64,000 nt of DNA from Perca fluviatilis (taxonomy: Eukaryota > Chordata > Actinopteri > Perciformes > Percidae): assembly GCF_010015445.1 (NCBI RefSeq), contig NC_053127.1:30938215-31002214 (forward strand), written 5' to 3'. Below the pieces are notes generated by a model. The model searched no databases. It had not been told where the DNA came from and worked only from the letters and a program-made list of their open reading frames with translations. The translations under genes were made by a program, and so were the position numbers. This document shows, one piece after another, positions 22,501 through 45,952 of this stretch; position 1 is the stretch's first letter, and each line of letters begins with the position of its first letter.

Positions 22501-25333
22501 TAGTACATTTACTGTATCACTTAAGTATGTCTTCCATCAGATATGTTTTAAATGTTGTTAGGAGCAGCACATATCTAAATATATTAACAGCGCTGTTGTG
22601 GGTCTCCTGTGTCTGCACAGTGTTAACACCAGCCTCTGAATCTGATTGGACCTGAGCTGAGCTATGGCGTCTTCTACGCTGACTGCACTCTCTCTTTCAT
22701 ATCTATTTCATTTGTCTTTTTTTCCTACTGTCTTTTTTTTCTTCTGACTTGTTTCCATGGTTCTCCTCCATGCTATAACCCGTCTTTGTCCTCTCTGTCC
22801 TCTCTTTCTCCTTTGACATTTGTTTCTTTGTCCTGTGCTCTGCCTGATCTGCATGCAACCTTCCTCCGCTGCCCCCTGGCATCTGTCAGCTATCATGTAA
22901 TCAGGTAACTGCTGCGACTGCCCTGGCCTCCTTCTCCGTCCTCCTTGTGCATTTTCTGCCCGACACCCAGGGGCCGATTCCTTTCTTTCTTTCACTTTAC
23001 TTCTATATCAATGCACATTTCATTCCATGTATGTATAAGTTTATGTGTATCCGTATCTTGAAGGCCGAGTCTGGCACAATTATTATTGAGTTGTATGATT
23101 TAATTACAAATCCTTGCCTCCACGTGCTTGTAAAAGTTTGTATATCTGTGTGTGCTGTGACAGATGGAGGATGAGCGGGATGCAGAACTATAACCCAGAA
23201 CAGATTATGCTGAGCGCCGTGACGCGTCGGTCCAGTCGGGACGTCAACATCATGAAGGAGAAGCTCATATTCTCAGGTGCAGCTTTGACTACATTCACAC
23301 CTTGGAAATAAATGTTTCAGGTTGTAACTGGACAGAACAAAGGAGCATAACATCCAGATGGCAATACAGTGATGAGACTTTGAGGTTCTTAAAGAGATAT
23401 TTTGAATCCAGCTCTGTGTCATGGCAGTCTGTGCAGATGAACGGTGTGTGGCTTCCCCCCCCCGTGGCCGCAGTGCATAGAGCTCCCAGCTGAGCCGAGC
23501 AGCCGAGGGTCTGCTGAAATCTGCCGGATGACGCAAAATGCCTCACGGAGTGTTCGCCGAGATCTGCGTTGTTTTGCATCATCCGGCAGATTTCAGCATA
23601 CCTCGGCTGCTCCAAGCTCTGTGTACTAGCACCACGGAGGGAAACTAAACACCATTCATCTAAACACTGCCCACACAAACATGACACAGAGCTGGATTCA
23701 ATCCTCTTCTATACTACTTGTGTCCTTATGCGGAAGTACAGACTGTAATTACCGCAACAACCCTATCGCCAGCAGAAAAACTCCAAGTGACGCGTTTTGT
23801 GTGGAGTTTTTCTGCTGGCGATAGGGCTGTTGAGTTTTTATGCTGTCCTGAGAGTAGGGAGATCTGGGCACTGGTAAGATCGACGGAAGTTTAACATAGT
23901 TCATTTACACATAGTCTCGCATTGCCTTCCTCCGCAGCGCTGCGGAGGAAGGTCTGGCTAGTCCACATAGCATTCTGGGATGGGAGAAAAACGTGTTCTG
24001 GTTTATTGGCATTTCTTTAAACCAATCACAATCGCCTTGGGCAGCGCCAAACACAATCTGAATTTGAAAATTGCCTCTGCAAAATAGCGTTGGGAAGGAA
24101 CTTGTTTTGGTGGAACATGTGTAACGTTCAAAAGTAGTTTTAGTCGTGCAACAGAAAACTCAGATTGGACAGATAGTCTAGCTAGCTGTCTGGATTTACC
24201 CTGCAGAGATCTGAGGAGCTGTTAACCATAGTCCTCAGAAATCCACCGCAGTTTTAAGTTGGCCAACACAAAAAAAGAGGAAGGTAACGGACACCCGGCC
24301 AAAATGAGGGACACCCGGCGATATTTCCGGCAGCACTGGAGCAATCCCGGAAGTAGAACGTCATCAATATAGTATCCACAATAATACCAACCATTAATAT
24401 GATACAAAGTTGGTTGAATTTTGGCAAATTATCCCTTTGAGTAAACATTCACAAGCCGCCAGGTTGTAGGCATATGTGTCCACCCCATGAAAAAAAACCA
24501 ACACACAGTAAACCCTTAACCCAGATGTGATGCCCACTCATCATAATACCTTAGTGTATCCCACTGCTCCCCATGATCTACTGCGCAGCAGCAGGCCAGT
24601 TGTTGGAGGCAATGCATCAAGAAGGTGGTAACAAGTAATAATAATCAACAGAAATGAAGGATTTGAAGTGTATGACGTGCTGGATTCTGCTATAACATTG
24701 TTATTATTCATTATGATCCCCCTTTTTTAAATGATTTATTACTTTATTCTTCTTTCTTTCCATTTTTTCTCATCTTCTTTCCTGCACATAGCTGCATAAA
24801 TATAATATATAATATCCTTTATTTATACATTTTAGAAATACATTTCTTCCAGTGTTTTCTGATAAACTTTCACACTGCGGTCCTAACGGACACTTGGGGT
24901 ACATGCATCACGCATTTAGGCACTTATCGCAGTGACTTTCACACCTGGGTCCAACAAGGAAGTGCACGCAAGTTTAATGATACTACCACTTGGGGGTGCC
25001 AAAATTTGACATTTCGAAATTATTCACATGGGAGCTTTTACTGTACTTACATGCACCTCTTTAAACAGTGCTCAGTGGAAAACAGATGGTATATTATATA
25101 AATACCAGCTGTTAATGTAATCCAACTAAGTCATTTCCAGCTATGTCAAGTACATTATATCAACATATTAAAATGTGTTAAATGTGTTCATTGAAGAGGC
25201 TACAGCATCATCCATATTCTCTTTTCTGCCATCTTTTTCAGAACTCAACAACGGGCTCAGCAGTACAGAGGAGCTTTCTCTGTATCCTGAGAATGGTTAT
25301 GCCAGGTACTCTGATGGCGGCGTCTCTGACTGA
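8235..25333 (+). CDS. gdpd5: GDE2-family membrane protein, GDPD5-like, 5' incomplete
   Basis: Fourteen exons: 8235-8338, 8576-8669, 8761-8820, 8901-8999, 10344-10437, 10623-10768, 13685-13767, 14475-14625, 16474-16695, 17268-17413, 19376-19523, 19935-20017, 23164-23276, 25242-25333. All have AG/GT borders and compatible phases, giving 544 codons plus stop. Seen: five hydrophobic segments in about residues 5-170, a GDPD domain over about residues 190-450, a last membrane helix near 455-475, and a tail with NPEQIML and IMKEKLIFSE. Known: GDE2/GDPD5 is a six-pass surface enzyme with an external GDPD domain; it cleaves GPI anchors and glycerophosphodiesters and promotes neuronal differentiation. 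Odd: both catalytic histidines are Arg. Mammalian GDPD5 is about 605 residues, so about 40 N-terminal residues are missing. The tail favours GDPD5 over GDPD4 or GDPD2; I cannot say whether it is the a or b fish copy. Confidence 0.88.
8576..8669 (+). CDS. gdpd5: gdpd5 exon, loop and second transmembrane segment
   Basis: The acceptor actccag and donor ATG|gtaact give 31 codons plus one joining base. It encodes SVYNRSGEWRDETIPIL followed by a hydrophobic stretch, equivalent to the NR.G.W.D.PVPIL segment of GDPD5. Confidence 0.9.
8761..8820 (+). CDS. gdpd5: gdpd5 exon, conserved GQQMNL segment
   Basis: A 60-bp phase 0-0 exon encodes a short helix end and GQQMNLYWVHK, closely matching GQQMNLHWLHK of GDPD5. 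It has a strong acceptor (tttctttttcag). Confidence 0.9.
8901..8999 (+). CDS. gdpd5: gdpd5 exon, third transmembrane segment
   Basis: A 99-bp phase 0-0 exon encodes a hydrophobic helix followed by WGDEWDILLVSLQ, equivalent to WEDEWEVLLISLQ of GDPD5. The acceptor is ctctctctacag and the donor gttggt. Confidence 0.9.
9687..10031. mobile_element. Foldback MITE in gdpd5 intron
   Basis: The left arm carries gataccactctcat and cagttagcttagc; the right arm carries the inverse words gctaagctaa and agagtggtatcaatc. This matches a very common teleost foldback element beginning aaaggaatagtttg; the right end is truncated. Confidence 0.65.
10344..10437 (+). CDS. gdpd5: gdpd5 exon, fourth transmembrane segment
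   Basis: It encodes STAPFLHLGALATVTAISWL and a basic end (RRERS), matching the TAPFLH-GA helix of GDPD5. The acceptor is ttaccag; the donor gtaagt follows phase 1. Confidence 0.9.
10623..10768 (+). CDS. gdpd5: gdpd5 exon, fifth transmembrane segment and start of GDPD domain
   Basis: It encodes a hydrophobic helix ending ALYLAPLTFTCPCIM and then IIGRRGAPM. The LYLAPLT and CIM landmarks are diagnostic of the GDPD2/4/5 group. The catalytic motif should read GHRGAP; here the first His is CGA (Arg) at 10752-10754. Confidence 0.92.
10853..11847. mobile_element. hAT-type non-autonomous element with a nested insertion
   Basis: The ends cagtgttggggagta and aaccttcccaacacta are near-inverse. The flanks cctgtcag (10845-10852) and cctgtccg (11848-11855) are an 8-bp duplication with one or two differences. 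A second element at 10884-11384 interrupts it. Confidence 0.85.
10884..11384. mobile_element. hAT-type element nested in the one at 10853
   Basis: The inverted ends tagagctgtaacaatt and aattgttacaggccta are flanked by catgtaag and catgtaac. A second copy of the family is at 21706. Confidence 0.85.
12422..12801. mobile_element. MITE-like element with perfect 38-bp inverted repeats
   Basis: 12422-12459 and 12764-12801 are exact inverse copies (core acagatgattgaataaagc). The spacer of about 300 bp is AT-rich and non-coding. Confidence 0.85.
12853..12890. repeat. Short palindrome
   Basis: aaatattgagagtagaca is followed by its near-inverse ctgtctactctcagtattt; a hairpin directly after the MITE at 12422. 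Confidence 0.7.
13685..13767 (+). CDS. gdpd5: gdpd5 exon, GDPD core with E-x-D metal motif
   Basis: It encodes LAPENTMVSFNRALQHG and LEADVTI. PENT and the E-A-D pair, the usual metal ligands of GDPD enzymes, are intact. The preceding intron is almost 3 kb and full of repeats. Confidence 0.92.
13989..14360. mobile_element. hAT-type non-autonomous element
   Basis: The inverted ends tagggctgca and tgcagcccta are flanked by tcagatta and ttagatta, an 8-bp duplication with one change. Located in the gdpd5 intron between the E-x-D exon and the LMRD exon. Confidence 0.8.
14475..14625 (+). CDS. gdpd5: gdpd5 exon, second catalytic-His region
   Basis: It encodes VDGVPFLMRDRTLRRTTDV and ends in LNAGQWFLE. 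In active relatives the motif is DGVPFLMHD; here His is replaced by Arg (CGA at 14499-14501). All other family landmarks (DGVPF, LRRTT, LNAGQWF) are retained. Confidence 0.92.
14823..16095. mobile_element. hAT-type non-autonomous element, 1.27 kb
   Basis: The inverted ends cagggacggactgg and ggcagtccgtccctg are flanked by cctccagt and cctccact. No transposase frame. It fills most of the gdpd5 intron before the exon at 16474. Confidence 0.8.
16474..16695 (+). CDS. gdpd5: gdpd5 exon, central GDPD barrel
   Basis: A 222-bp phase 0-0 exon (74 codons) begins SDPYWTVETL and contains NQTVCSLVEML and LLDIRKPPPEHPRY, equivalent to DPFWTASSL, NQSICSLAELL and LLNLRDPPREHPY of GDPD5. NQT and NSS are possible N-glycosylation sites. 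Confidence 0.92.
16812..17109. mobile_element. hAT-type non-autonomous element
   Basis: The ends taggggtggga and tcccagccta-like ccagcccta are flanked by ttgaccta and ttgtccta. Internal words such as gaatcgat are typical of this teleost group. Confidence 0.75.
17268..17413 (+). CDS. gdpd5: gdpd5 exon, distal GDPD barrel
   Basis: It encodes VTWTPDTDRGRVRGLQQT and LTLHYSKASHKDI, equivalent to VMWLP...GFQQT and LNLRYTQVSRQEL of GDPD5. The acceptor is tttgtgccag and the donor gtaaga. Confidence 0.9.
17578..18104. repeat. Dispersed teleost repeat
   Basis: It begins ctagacccacatcaagatgttgg and ends ctagatgtctaggct, so the borders hold the inverse words ctagac and gtctag. I recall the interior as a common fish repeat, but cannot name the family. 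Confidence 0.5.
18585..18946. mobile_element. TTAA-flanked MITE
   Basis: The inverted ends aggtgccgtaggtaggattg and taagtcttacctactgcacct are each flanked by TTAA (18581-18584 and 18947-18950), the target of piggyBac and Kolobok elements. Confidence 0.75.
19376..19523 (+). CDS. gdpd5: gdpd5 exon, C-terminal end of GDPD domain
   Basis: It encodes NVSVTVYPVNDPWLLSVLWC and then SGVPSVSSD, followed by PYPIWLM. This matches NLSVNLYTVNAPWLFSLLWC...GVPSVTSD...PLWIM, the most conserved end of the family. Confidence 0.93.
19561..19593. repeat. (CA)n microsatellite
   Basis: About 16 CA units just downstream of the gdpd5 exon ending at 19523. Confidence 0.95.
19935..20017 (+). CDS. gdpd5: gdpd5 exon, last transmembrane segment
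   Basis: It encodes SQNAYNFIWITSDLVSLAVV and the rest of a helix ending GIFCFQ. The donor gtaagt splits a codon after two bases, which is completed as Lys by the next exon. Confidence 0.9.
20223..20362. repeat. Short MITE-like repeat
   Basis: The near-inverse ends catagactgtaaaa and ttatacagtctatg enclose about 110 bp, including gggggcggccatgatg. No duplication was checked with confidence. Confidence 0.5.
20565..21170. repeat. Dispersed repeat with inverse borders
   Basis: The borders gccgagacacaccaac and ccccgtgtgtcccggcc are near-inverse over about 13 bp. The interior has no coding potential beyond chance frames. Confidence 0.5.
21706..22200. mobile_element. Second copy of the hAT-type family seen at 10884
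   Basis: It begins tagagctgtaacaattcca and shares long blocks such as aacaatataattgtctcttt and ctatgaacgt.tatagggtcaag with 10884-11384. The right end is degraded. Confidence 0.8.
23164..23276 (+). CDS. gdpd5: gdpd5 exon, conserved cytosolic tail
   Basis: It encodes WRMSGMQNYNPEQIMLSAV, then RRSSRDVNIMKEKLIFS. The tail is nearly identical to mammalian GDPD5 (YNPEQIMLSA..RR.SRDV.IMKEKLIFSE) and is the main reason for choosing GDPD5 over its paralogues. Confidence 0.93.
23405..23700. repeat. Long foldback (inverted repeat), about 300 bp
   Basis: The left arm carries gaatccagctctgtgtcatg, tgcagatgaacggtgt and gctgaaatctgccggatgac. The right arm carries their inverses ending catgacacagagctggattc. 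The two halves pair over most of their length; the loop is near 23555. Confidence 0.9.
23757..23835. repeat. Hairpin with about 25-bp perfect arms
   Basis: ccctatcgccagcagaaaaa ctcca is followed 20 bp later by its exact inverse. It sits about 60 bp past the long foldback. Confidence 0.9.
23912..24374 (+). mobile_element. Foldback-ended repeat family FB1, copy 1
   Basis: It begins tagtctcgcattgcc with a palindrome around cctccgcagcgctgcggagg, then ctggctagtccaca..agcattctgg, and ends cccggaagtagaacgt. The same order of blocks recurs at 27.2, 36.1, 39.4, 44.8 and 51.3 kb. Non-coding; superfamily not identified. Confidence 0.85.
25242..25333 (+). CDS. gdpd5: gdpd5 terminal exon
   Basis: It encodes ELNNGLSSTEELSLYPENG and YARYSDGGVSD, then TGA at 25331-25333. 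The tail is shorter and more divergent than the mammalian GDPD5 end, though the pattern S-L-x-x-x-N-x-Y-x-x-Y is shared. Confidence 0.85.
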
Positions 25334-26615
25334 ACGAAACGCACCGCCGCAGCTGGCAGATCTCGGATGTTAGTTTGATTTCAGAGACTTTACAGACTGG
25401 ACGTTATTCCAGGGTAACTGATCTATCCGTCAACTTAACTTAACCCAGAAGTTATGACAGCATGGATACCAAATCGTGTCTAAAGTATTTGGCCTATTGA
25501 TTCGTCAGATTTTAAAATAACCCATTATTCACTTGCTGATATGCAAATTTGATGTATTCAATGTATGTATGTAATATCATTTTGTACGTATTTCTTTCCA
25601 TAATACTGCATAATACTGCCAGTCTTAGCCACATTCCCTTGAAAATAGTTCACCATTTACCTTCAGAGTTGCTGTTAAAAGTCATTTTTTCGCTTTCAGT
25701 GTTATAAATTGGTGTGCAAAAGTTTCAAATACTGTCAATGGGAACGCATGGCTGATGTGTCTACGTTGTCATCGCCTAAGGCGTAAGCTGACCAATGAGC
25801 AAACGTCTCATGATGAGTCAGATGGCATTTCCTACTGAACTGAATCCGCTGACCAGGTGAAACCGAAATTTGTCTTTCTCAAAACATTTGTTTGAATCAT
25901 AACTTTAAATCATCATCATATGACATTTTCATGTATAAACATGACTTCGACATTATTACCAGCTAAATGTGGTGATGTGCGTGGTGGTAGGGCCAAAAGT
26001 CTGTTTGACTACCATGAGAAAAAAATCTTTGTTCAGTCTGTTTGCTTGAGTGACCTTCTCAAAAGTTATATTTGAGGCAATACAGGCTGTAATCTTGTAT
26101 TTTTCCATGTCATGTTTGTTTTCTAACATAGGAAATGGGCTGTGTAGTGTTCTGTATTATAAACGAATGTAAATATGAGTTGTTTTTAAATTTTTTTCAA
26201 TGGTTTGGACATATCAATTGTATATTTTTTTTGTTTTCATTTATTACCATCAAGACTGATGTCCTCTTGTCAGTGCGAAGGACTGATTAGATTAGGGCCA
26301 AAGTGAAAACTTCTTTTCTTTCAGTTTTCATGGGATGAAGGGGTTTTGGGGGATTTTGAGAGTATATTGTGATCAATGTTCTAATCTTTTTTTTTGCCTC
26401 TTTTCTGTCATGCCATGATTGATTTACTATATAGTCATATTAGCTATTACGACTTTCACATGGCTGCCTTTTTTGTTAAATGAATGGACTGGTAGAATAG
26501 TGTAGGATATTCTTTGTCTTTTAGTTTAATAGTAGGGGTACAAATTTCAAGTTAGAACTACACTTTTAGCCGCAGACATGTTGACTGTTCAATAAAAGTG
26601 ATCTTTTCTCTGTGA
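25334..26615 (+). other. gdpd5: gdpd5 3' untranslated region
   Basis: This AT-rich stretch follows the stop codon and holds no long reading frame or recognised repeat. It ends about 20 bases past an AATAAA signal. The extent is inferred from that signal only. Confidence 0.6.
26591..26596 (+). terminator. Candidate polyadenylation signal for gdpd5
   Basis: An AATAAA hexamer is followed by a T/G-rich stretch (cttttctctgtg, then gtttgtcttttgtgg), the usual arrangement for a vertebrate cleavage site, about 1.26 kb after the stop codon. Confidence 0.6.
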
Positions 26616-26739
26616 AAAATGTGCAGTTTGTCTTTTGTGGACGATTTGTAACAATTACATCCAAATGTAGATACTCAAAATGGAAATAAAAATCTTGGAT
26701 TCTCTTACAATAGGTCAAAAGACTGAGCTACTTTTGTCC

Positions 26740-26840
26740 AGACTGAAGTATCTCAACAACTACTGGATGGATTTAAATTTTGTACAAAGACTTATGGTCT
26801 CTAGAGGATGAATGAATTCTAGTGACTTTGGTGAACCTCT
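26740..26840. repeat. Dispersed repeat fragment
   Basis: The words gtccagactgaagtatctca and tggatggatt..aatttt recur at 43990-44045. A short fragment of a family that is longer at 43.99-44.34 kb. Confidence 0.5.
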
Positions 26841-26842
26841 GT

Positions 26843-28325
26843 CTTTTCCTCACAGCCTACAATGTAAGAAGATCAGTTAAGAAGGCAAAAAGGTACTACG
26901 GGAAGAAAGTGGAACTGCAATTCCCGGAGGACAGCCCCAGATGCATGTGTCAAGGACTGAGAACTATGACAGATTACAAGCTCACCTCTACTATTTGTCA
27001 AGTGCTGATGCATCTATAGCAAGTGAGCTAAACACATTTTATGCTCGCTTTACGGCCATCAGCAGCCAGCAAACAAAAGCAGCTGAAGCAGAGGTTAATG
27101 CATGGGTGGGTGCACCTCTCACACCCATCTTCCTTTTTTGAGGATTTCCGTTACCTTTTGCTTTCCTGAGTTTCTCTTGCACGACTAAAACAACTTTTGA
27201 ACGTACACACGTTCCACTGAGGCTATTTTGCAGCGCCACCGTGGCTCTGTGCGTTGCTTAGCACCGGCCATGATGATTGTGATTGGTTTAAAGAAATGCC
27301 AATAAACCAGAGCATGTTTTTCTCCCATCCCGGAATGCTGTGTGGACTAGCCAGACCCTCCGTCGTAGTGCTGTGGAGATAGGTCTGGCAATGCAAGACT
27401 ATGTCTCACATGGAAAAGAAGGAAGCTATGTGAGATTGCTGTTCATTGACTATAGTTCAGGGTTTTACAGCATAGTTTCCTCCAGGCTGGTCATAATTAA
27501 ACACCTCACTGTGCATGTGGATCCTTGACTTCCTGGCAGGCAGACCTCAGGTGGTGAGGGTGGGCAGGCACACCTCTTCCACCCTCATCCTTGACAACGG
27601 AGCACCCCAAGGCTGTGTTCTGAGTCCCCTGCTGTACTCCCTGTATACACATGACTGTTAAGCCACTTTCGTCTTCATACACACACAATCATCAAGTTTG
27701 CTGATGACACAGCTGTGGTGGACCTTATCACAGACAACTAGGAAAAGGCCTAGGCTACCTGAAAGACGTAGAGGACCGGACCCGCTGATGTCAGGACAAC
27801 TAACCTGCAAATGAATGTCAGCAAGACTAAAGAGACGATAGTGGATTTTGGGAAGAGTAGGGATGGAACTACGCCCCCGTAAATATCAACGGGTCCTCGT
27901 GGAGAGGGTGGACAGCTTCAAGTACCTTGGTGTCCACATCGCTGAGGGTCTGACCTGGGCGCTGTATACTGACTCAGTGGTGAGAAAGGCAAGATAGAGA
28001 GATAGTTTGACCTCAGATGTCAGATGAAATGTCAGGTTCCCTCTCAAACACTGAGCAATTTCTAGCCCTGCAATATTGAGAGCATCCTGACGGGGGACAT
28101 CACTGCCTGGTACAGAAACAGCACCGAACAGGACTGCAAAGCCCTGCAGAGAGTGTTTCGCTCAGATACACCAGGCCAGCACCGAGAGGATCAGGAGGAG
28201 CTTCTACCCTCAGGCCACTGGGATCCAGAATGAGGACACTGCCTTAGACTGCACAAGTTGAAGGAGTTGATGGAATTACATTTCACTGGAATTGTACGTC
28301 GTACAATCAGGAAATAAAAGAGCAT
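26843..28325 (+). mobile_element. Decayed LINE, reverse-transcriptase fragment (L2/CR1-like)
   Basis: Broken frames read RRSVKKAKRYYGKKVELQF, LFIDYSSGFYSIV, then [46 protein letters not shown] and ITAWYRNSTEQDCKALQRV. These are the ordered blocks of a non-LTR retrotransposon RT and its 3' end. Several frameshifts and stops are present, and an FB1 copy is inserted at 27142-27402, so it is dead. It fills the gap between the convergent 3' ends of gdpd5 and samsn1. Confidence 0.88.
27142..27402 (-). mobile_element. FB1 repeat, copy 2, inserted in the LINE
   Basis: Reverse orientation: gaacgtacacacgttccac, aaagaaatgccaataaacca, catcccggaatgctgtgtgg and ggtctggcaatgcaagact. The far end and part of the middle are missing. 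Confidence 0.8.
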
Positions 28326-28436
28326 CCTTCAACGTATAGACACATACAGTAGTATTACTAAGAGTTGAGGATAAGCAGTGGTAAAGGCTCATTGTACATA
28401 ATAAGAAATGACGCTGTTGCAAGAAATACATTTTTT

Positions 28437-28442
28437 TTTATT
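28437..28442 (-). terminator. Candidate polyadenylation signal for samsn1
   Basis: Minus-strand AATAAA lies 54 bp past the stop codon, followed by an A-run. The resulting 3' UTR would be very short. Confidence 0.45.
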
Positions 28443-28495
28443 CACAAGTCATCTCAACAGCAGCATAAAGATTACAACAGATTATAAAGACATTC

Positions 28496-43355
<14,860 letters not shown>

Positions 43356-43815
43356 ACAGCAGGTATAATGGATGTCTGCAACAGACAAGGTGGAGGGGAA
43401 GGAGAAGCAGGTGTGACTGTACACAGAGAGGTTCAACATGTAAGATCAAGAGGAGTAACGGGAGCCTGAAGTTACTTTGCATGAAGTGTGAAGAAAAAGC
43501 AACAAATGATTTGAATTATGAACATCAGTGACTGTGATCATTTCATACCAACCTAATGTTTCATTGTCCAAGGGTGATGTTGGCACACATGACCTAAAAT
43601 GACAAATATTTAAATTTCCTTATGGGAAATAAGTTGATTCTGATAAGTGAAATACAAACAAGGCTAAAGAAAGTCTAACATTTTTTAAGAAGTGCCCTCT
43701 TAAAAATGACTGTACAAAATGAACAGAACTCTCATACCTTCTGTTATTCTTCTTTACTTTTACTGTACTCTGTGGTCGGTCCTTGGGGGAACAAAGACAT
43801 ACACAACTTAAAAAA

Positions 43816-43870
<55 letters not shown>
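43816..43870. repeat. (TAA)n microsatellite
   Basis: About 18 units. Confidence 0.95.
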
Positions 43871-43873
<3 letters not shown>

Positions 43874-43989
43874 TTAAAAAAATAGGTCCATTAGCATTTA
43901 GCCATCTGATCTGGACTTCTGCACTGGCTGTGCCATTTTTAGCCATGCTAGCTCAATGAATTGCAATGTCTGGCTGTCATTTCAACCAT

Positions 43990-44340
43990 TAGGTCCAGAC
44001 TGAAATATCTCAGCAATCATTTGATGGATTGGCATCAAATTTGGCGCAGATACCCAGGAAGCTGAGAAGCTTCATCCCCAAGACTTTGGTGATCCCCTCA
44101 CTTTTCGTCTATTGCCACCAGCAGTTTAAAGATTTCACTTAAGCCGAGAAATATTGCCATCTATAAGATGAGAAGGGCACAAAATGTGGTCGACGTTTAC
44201 GAGTCCTGGTGAATCGAATTTAGTGATCCTCTGACTTTTCCTCTAGCGCCACCAGGAGGTTCACATTTAGGGTTTTGAGTGGATTATCTCAACAATTGTT
44301 GGATCTTTGGAACTTCACATCTAGTGACCTCATCAGGTCA
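43990..44340. repeat. Dispersed repeat with internal duplication
   Basis: It carries atctcagcaatcatttgatg, cttttcgtctattgccaccag and a second similar block cttttcctctagcgccaccag. Related to the fragment at 26740. Confidence 0.5.
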
Positions 44341-44769
44341 AAACTAGGCGCCGTGCTACCCCTGGCGTCACGCACCGCTCAGATTTGCCGCTTTGCGCTG
44401 CACTCAAAGTTCAAATTATTTCAACTTTGATTTAGTTGCCGCTGACCTTTCGAAAGCACAACTAATGAGATAACAGCTGTTGTTACCTAGCAATGGGAAA
44501 TAGCTTCCTTGCCGCCCTCGGTAACGATTACTTGCGCTGCTCTTTGCTCTCTGTGCTTTGCTCTGCGCCCTACCAAGCGGTGCTTAGAGAGCAAATCACT
44601 TATGTGTAGGCGGCTTAAGAGAGGTGATCTATAACGGCGAGCATGCCCGGTCATCACCACAGTTACAGCTCTCTCTGGTTTCCAGAGGTTGACCCTTGGT
44701 TTTGTGCAGAGCCGGCTTTCATCCTGTATCACACAGACTTCGCTCAAGTCTTGGTCTGAATGAACGTAC

Positions 44770-44993
44770 AGTCTCGCTTTGCCAGACCCTCCTCCACAGC
44801 GCTGTGGAGGAGGGTCTGGCTAGTCCACACAGCATTCCGGGATGGGAGAAAAACGTGCTCGGGTTTATTGGCATTTCTTTAAATCAATCACAATTGTCAT
44901 TGGGCGGCGCTAAGCGCCGAGCGGTGCCACGGTGCCGCTGCAAAATAGCCTAATAGAGCAATCCCGGAAGTGTAACGTCGTGGATACAGACCA
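44770..44993 (+). mobile_element. FB1 repeat, copy 5, internally deleted
   Basis: It starts with a perfect 40-bp palindrome (gccagaccctcctccacagc at 44780 and its inverse), then jumps from gcaaaatagcct directly to agagcaatcccggaag and ends near gtggatacagac. Confidence 0.85.
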
Positions 44994-45057
44994 AAATGAA
45001 CATAATAATCTTACAGAATGGATGGATGGATCTGAGCCGCCCCATTCAGTCTTACAC

Positions 45058-45152
45058 CTGTAGAGAGAAGGGCTGCCCTGGTACTTGGGATGAACGTCCC
45101 GGACGAGTGTTTGGCTGTGGGGTGGTTCGTATATGCTCTCTGTGGAGCCCTC
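45058..45152 (-). CDS. Possible additional upstream exon
   Basis: An excellent acceptor (gttttctttctctccag) starts a 95-bp stretch that reads EGSTESIYEPPHSQTLVRDV then HPKYQGSPSLYR before gtgtaag. A stronger donor (gtaaga) at 45011-45016 would extend it with CKTEWGGSDPSIHS. The residues look protein-like, but the phase does not join the next exon model and all three frames are open, so it could be an alternative 5' exon of samsn1 or part of something else. Confidence 0.35.
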
Positions 45153-45154
45153 CT

Positions 45155-45950
45155 GGAGAGAAAGAAAACAGTCTGCATGGTGACAGCAGCCTAGTTTAAA
45201 TACTACAGTACACTGATTGGCTCTGTTCAAACTCCTAGACTAAATATATCCTAGTGTTGAGGCTCATCAAGGAGGAGTTGTCCTGAATCAATCATCAGCC
45301 CGACTACACAATACAAAATCCATGAAAAGCCTTCCAGTACATCTGAGAGAGGCGAGCATGTCTTCTAATCTAATGGTCTGGCATCTACACCGCATGGTGT
45401 AATTATTCTGCATGTACAGCTCGTCACTCAAACGCGTACAATCAATATTCGTCACACTTTGGTGTGCTTTTTGTCTTGAGCTGGTCAAAATGTCTGGCCA
45501 TGTGAGACGAAAATGCTGGATTATGTATTGTGTGAGAAGCACTGGGAGCAGTATGTTATAATGGATTCAAACTGAGCTCCAAGTCCTTGGGAACGTCTGA
45601 TGATCAAACCCAGAGAAGATACAGATTTCATTTATAATAGCTCTACCTTGTTCAAGTGCAGTGTCAAATTAAGTTTTAATGGCATGGAAAGAAACATTCT
45701 ACCATAATACACATATTACACGTGTTTTTAAGGCTCTTCTGATATTATGTTGTGGACTAAATGTTTTAAAATGTGATAGTTTTTAGGTAAAAAAAAAAAA
45801 TCTAGATCATAAAGAAGGGCAATAAAATGTAGCCTAATACACTAATATAATTAACCAATTAAAGTATATGTATTCAAACATTTTACAGGTAAATCCTTGC
45901 TATAAACTCTGACTCAGGCCAATTAAACTCTGCTTCTGATTCAATCTAGA
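45155..45950. other. Non-coding, nothing recognised
   Basis: Only short chance frames and unremarkable AT-rich sequence upstream of the last candidate exon. Confidence 0.35.
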
Positions 45951-45952
45951 GA

